Assembly (NCBI GenBank): GCA_012517635.1 | Contig: JAAYUP010000168.1 | Location: forward strand, 1-7,108 | Source: Candidatus Atribacter alterifermentans | GTDB taxonomy: Bacteria; Atribacterota; Atribacteria; Atribacterales; Atribacteraceae | Length of the DNA stretch: 7,108 nucleotides | Direction: 5' to 3' | Part shown: piece after piece, positions 4,516 through 7,108 of the stretch | Layout: the number at the start of each line of letters is the position of its first letter | How positions within the stretch are numbered: position 1 is the stretch's first letter | Position numbers and translations under genes: made by a program | The notes under the pieces: generated by a model | Databases searched by the model: none | What the model saw: only the letters and a program-made list of their open reading frames with translations | What the model was told of the DNA's origin: nothing

Positions 4516-5544
4516 ATGAAAGTCCTTTTTGGAAAATCACCCTTTCAGCTCCAATGGCGAGATGCACCTATTCCCAAGCCTCAATCAGGACAGTTATTAG
4601 TACGGGTTGAAGCAGGGGGTATTTGTGGAACTGACCTCCATTTTCTTCGGAGTAACCATGAGTGGACACCATTAGGTCATGAGGTGGTCGGAACCATTGA
4701 GCAGATCGGTGAGGGCGTTGATGACAGCCTGATTGGAAAAAGTGTAATTGTTGAAAACCATGCAGCTTGTGGGGTTTGTAAACAATGTAAAAATGGACGT
4801 TCTCGGTATTGTGAAAACATAACGACCTATATGACCGACCAAGCTGGTTTTTCTGAATTCCTTGTGGTGAGGCAAGATATGGTGCATATTTATAATGAGA
4901 AACTCCTTGATTCACTGCATGCCTGTTTAGCCGAACCGCTCACCGTGGCACTCGATGTGACCTTACGAGCTGAACTAGAGCTCAATGATGAGGTTGTTGT
5001 CTTTGGACCAGGCCCCATCGGGTTGATGGTGGTCCGATTAGCTAAGTTACAAGGAGCTCGTCGGGTTTTCCTGGTTGGTTCTAAACGATCTACTCCGAGG
5101 GGAGCTTATCGTTTGGAATTAGGGAAACAAATGGGTGCTGATCTGGTTCTGTGTTATGAAGAAAATGATGTGGTAGGTGAGATTATGAGTGTTGCCTCCA
5201 AGGGTGTCGACCGAGTAATCGTAACGGCGCCTCCCAAAACCATTGCCGATGCTATTCAGATATCCCGTTTTGGTGGTATTGTTGCTTTTAATGGAATTGA
5301 GTATGGAGAAGGAAGCCAGATAACTTTTGACGCCAATGAGTTTCATTTTAAGAAGTTGCAGCTCAGAGCTTCGCATGCCATCCCCAACCACTATTTTCCC
5401 ATTGCTATTGACCTCTTGAATCGTCATGATCTTCCGTTAGAAACTTTATTATCTCACGTTTTTCCATTTAATGAGGCAGAAAAGGCTTTTCAAATAGCAT
5501 CAAGTCAACAGGAACAGGTTGTAAAAGTTGTTTTGAAATCTTAG
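4516..5544 (+). CDS. Zinc-dependent medium-chain alcohol/polyol dehydrogenase
   Basis: A cytoplasmic NAD(P)-dependent oxidoreductase of the zinc MDR superfamily, 342 residues, the usual length. The GroES-like domain carries Cys37 in GGICGTDLH, GHE at 54-56 and Glu140 in AEPL as catalytic-zinc ligands or neighbours. Cys85, Cys88, Cys91 and Cys99 are the four structural-zinc cysteines. The Rossmann domain has GPGPIG at 164-169. The second strand ends LVGSKRSTPRG instead of the Asp/Glu typical of NAD-specific members, which suggests NADP(H). The overall pattern resembles sorbitol/threonine dehydrogenase-like sugar-alcohol enzymes, but the substrate cannot be read. ATG at 4516 is preceded by TTGGAGG with a 5-nt spacer. 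A TTG at 4504 opens the frame earlier but is itself part of the ribosome binding site. It has no close operon partner. Confidence 0.93.
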   Translation: MKVLFGKSPFQLQWRDAPIPKPQSGQLLVRVEAGGICGTDLHFLRSNHEWTPLGHEVVGTIEQIGEGVDDSLIGKSVIVENHAACGVCKQCKNGRSRYCENITTYMTDQAGFSEFLVVRQDMVHIYNEKLLDSLHACLAEPLTVALDVTLRAELELNDEVVVFGPGPIGLMVVRLAKLQGARRVFLVGSKRSTPRGAYRLELGKQMGADLVLCYEENDVVGEIMSVASKGVDRVIVTAPPKTIADAIQISRFGGIVAFNGIEYGEGSQITFDANEFHFKKLQLRASHAIPNHYFPIAIDLLNRHDLPLETLLSHVFPFNEAEKAFQIASSQQEQVVKVVLKS

Positions 5545-5630
5545 TTGGTCTTTTTTTATAGTAGTTATTAGAGCCTTTGATGGGTATAAATATTGTGATT
5601 CTTTTAAAGGATTTTTAACCAACTATCATT

Positions 5631-5660
5631 TCGATAAAAATTAAAAATTTTCAGTATAAA
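5631..5660 (+). promoter_or_regulatory. Putative promoter of the M24-family gene
   Basis: TCGATA (5631-5636, four of six matches), an 18-bp spacer and TATAAA (5655-5660). The start would fall near 5667, next to the ribosome binding site at 5671-5677, giving a very short leader. Read-through from the dehydrogenase across the 142-base gap is the alternative. Confidence 0.4.
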
Positions 5661-5686
5661 TTAATAATTCGAGGAGGAAAAGTACC

Positions 5687-6850
5687 ATGATAAGAGAGAT
5701 ACCAGAAGCCGAATTTCATCAAAGGATTGAACGAATTCAGAAAATGTTAGTTGAAAACGATTATGATGCCTATTTAGTTCATTCTAATGAAGCAGACCAT
5801 GCGAGTGTTCGATACCTCAGTGATCATTGGCCAATTTTTGAAACAGCGGGAGTAATCATTCCAAAAGAGGGAGATCCAATTTTGTTGATTGGACCTGAAG
5901 CTGAGCCCTTTGCTATTCAGAGAAGTAAGGTTAAGAAAATACGAAAATTACTTGCTTATCGAGAATCGGCTGAGCCTGATTATCCGGATATCCAAGTATC
6001 AAATTTTAGGGAAGTATTTGATGAGATATCAGGGGGAAAAGGAATTAAGCGTTTGGCATTAGGAGATTACGCTATTTTGCCTATGCCGGTGTATGAAGGG
6101 GTAAAAGAGGCATTAGGTCCAAAAGGAGAGATAATCCGAGCTGAATGGATCGTTTCCAATATGCGAGCGATTAAATCAGAGAATGAGGTTGCCATGATGA
6201 AAGAGGCACATCGCATTAGCGAGTTAGCCCTTGAGGATCTTTTGAAAGAAATGAAAGTTGGAATGACCGAGAAAGAAGCGATGGGTATTCTTTATCATGC
6301 CATGTATAAGCATGGTGCCGAGTGTGAAGCCTTTCCTAACTATATTTTTGGAGGTAAACAAACTCAAAACGCTATAGCTCGGGCAACTTATAAAAAACTT
6401 GAACCGGGTCAGATGATTCAACTTTGTGTTGGAGCTCGATTTGGTGGATATGCTTCTTCAGTTGGACGTCCAGTGATTTTTGGAAAAATGCCGCAGGATA
6501 TGAAAAAGCAAGTGCAATTTGGTCTAGATGCTCATTTGAAGACCTATGAATGGATTAAAGAAGGTATCATCGCTAAGGATATTGCTGAGAAGTACTATCA
6601 ATATTTTGAGAAACATGGCTATTCTCAATATTATCTATATGGACCTTGTCATGGTGCTGGTATTATAGAAGTTGAAAAACCCTGGATGGAAAAAACTTCA
6701 AATTATCCCTTAAAAGAGAATATGACTTTTATGGCAGATACCTTCTTCACCACTCCTGATTATGGTTTTCGTTGGGAAGATGGTTTTCGAGTCACCAAAG
6801 ACGGATGTGAGGTATTTTCTTCTGCGAGAAGCGAAATAATTGAGTTATAA
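5687..6850 (+). CDS. M24/creatinase-fold (aminopeptidase P-like) protein with altered metal site
   Basis: The 387 residues comprise a creatinase-type N-terminal domain (about 10-150) and a pita-bread M24 domain (about 160-387). Typical landmarks are VSNMRAIKSENEVAMMKEAH (156-175), GYASSVGRPVIFG (254-266), GPCHGAG (319-325) and RWEDGFRVTKDG (362-373). Aminopeptidase P and methionine aminopeptidase bind two metals through Asp, Asp, His, Glu, Glu. Aligned by eye these are Cys247, Ser258, His322, Asp351 and Glu364, so both aspartates are lost and one glutamate is shortened. The protein is therefore unlikely to be a dinuclear prolidase. A metal-independent creatinase-like amidinohydrolase or other C-N hydrolase is plausible. 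GAGGAGG 9 nt before the ATG gives a firm start. The frame is clean, so this is not decay. Confidence 0.88.
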   Translation: MIREIPEAEFHQRIERIQKMLVENDYDAYLVHSNEADHASVRYLSDHWPIFETAGVIIPKEGDPILLIGPEAEPFAIQRSKVKKIRKLLAYRESAEPDYPDIQVSNFREVFDEISGGKGIKRLALGDYAILPMPVYEGVKEALGPKGEIIRAEWIVSNMRAIKSENEVAMMKEAHRISELALEDLLKEMKVGMTEKEAMGILYHAMYKHGAECEAFPNYIFGGKQTQNAIARATYKKLEPGQMIQLCVGARFGGYASSVGRPVIFGKMPQDMKKQVQFGLDAHLKTYEWIKEGIIAKDIAEKYYQYFEKHGYSQYYLYGPCHGAGIIEVEKPWMEKTSNYPLKENMTFMADTFFTTPDYGFRWEDGFRVTKDGCEVFSSARSEIIEL

Positions 6851-7108
6851 CCTCATGAAATGGAGGGGCAAGACAAGACCACCAAATGATGGTTTAGCAC
6901 CAGATGGCAATCTTAGACCGAAATTCGGTTTAGTTGCTCTAAACTCATTATCAATAACTTATTCGTATATTTTTCAGAATAAATAATTTTTCCTAAAAAA
7001 ATGATCGTATTGCCCATAAAAGTTATCTTTTCTCGTTTGTTCTTCCATTTGCGATTTGAACCTTTATCCCTACCATAATCATGTGGTTCTTTCATATGAA
7101 GGTAACAA
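6851..7108. other. Intergenic tail with no convincing gene
   Basis: No reading frame here has both a ribosome binding site and a protein-like composition. A 60-residue minus-strand frame (6913-7095) lacks a ribosome binding site and runs into the stem-loop at 6885-6949. The AT-rich stretch after 6950 shows nothing I can name; the next gene presumably starts beyond the window edge. Confidence 0.6.
6885..6949 (+). repeat. Irregular long stem-loop (imperfect inverted repeat) after the M24 gene
   Basis: Four helices stack on one continuous 3' strand (6926-6949): AATGA/TCATT (6885-6889, 6945-6949), GTTTAG/CTAAAC (6892-6897, 6939-6944), GGCAA/TTGCT (6906-6910, 6934-6938) and TTAGACCG/CGGTTTAG (6913-6920, 6926-6933). 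That makes 24 pairs, three of them G-U, with an AAATT loop and all bulges (2, 8 and 2 nt) on the 5' side. No U-tract follows on either strand, so it is not a standard terminator. It could protect the 3' end of the upstream mRNA, be a small RNA, or be the remnant of a mobile element. Confidence 0.5.

Noticed and set aside
4568..5427. Three minus-strand frames within the dehydrogenase gene (4568-4915, 4672-4887, 5119-5427)
   Set aside because: They are shadows of a conserved, fully intact gene on the plus strand.
6224..6421. Minus-strand frame of 65 codons
   Set aside because: It is a shadow inside the M24-family gene, with no independent support.
6913..7095. Minus-strand frame of 60 codons
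   Set aside because: It has no ribosome binding site before its ATG, a composition typical of AT-rich noncoding DNA, and an end inside a strong stem-loop.
1..7108. CRISPR array, tRNA, rRNA, insertion sequence or phage genes
   Set aside because: I saw no spaced direct repeats, tRNA cloverleaf, rRNA sequence, transposase or integrase motifs anywhere in the window.

Overview
The window is AT-rich bacterial DNA with strong AGGAGG-type ribosome binding sites and sigma-70-like promoters (TTGACA/TATAAT). All seven protein genes have intact frames, and the first is cut by the window edge. The gene mix (periplasmic sugar-binding protein, dPGM, nitrilase-family hydrolase, PAC2-family protein, zinc-dependent sugar/polyol-type dehydrogenase, creatinase-fold M24 protein) would suit an anaerobic heterotroph of a deep-branching lineage such as Atribacterota or Thermotogota. 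No phylogenetic marker is present, so the lineage is a guess.

Layout, left to right. Positions 1-490 hold the C-terminal half of a sugar ABC transporter binding protein, closed by a perfect GC-rich terminator (562-593). gpmA follows on the minus strand (615-1364). Diverging from it is an unrecognised 147-residue protein (1611-2054) with a very good promoter. A nitrilase-superfamily amidohydrolase is on the minus strand (2134-2937); its start is best placed at a GTG, not at the most distal ATG. Back to back with its promoter is a near-consensus promoter (TTGACA, 16 bp, TATAAT) that drives no protein gene. It drives an apparent structured RNA of about 195 nt (about 3060-3257) with a 15-bp closing helix, two capped arms, two GNRA tetraloops and a U-tract at its end. 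Next come three plus-strand genes, spaced widely enough to have their own promoters: a PAC2-family protein (3387-4247), a zinc-dependent medium-chain dehydrogenase (4516-5544) and an M24/creatinase-fold protein whose metal ligands are largely replaced (5687-6850). The last 258 bases hold no convincing gene but contain an irregular 24-bp stem-loop (6885-6949).

The genes do not form one obvious pathway. The binding protein and the dehydrogenase suggest carbohydrate or polyol use feeding glycolysis (gpmA), and the nitrilase and M24 proteins suggest cleavage of C-N bonds in small molecules. The most interesting element is the RNA at about 3060-3257. I cannot match it to 6S RNA, SRP RNA, RNase P RNA, tmRNA or a riboswitch class I know, so it is a candidate undescribed RNA family. 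It could alternatively be a leader of the PAC2-family gene.
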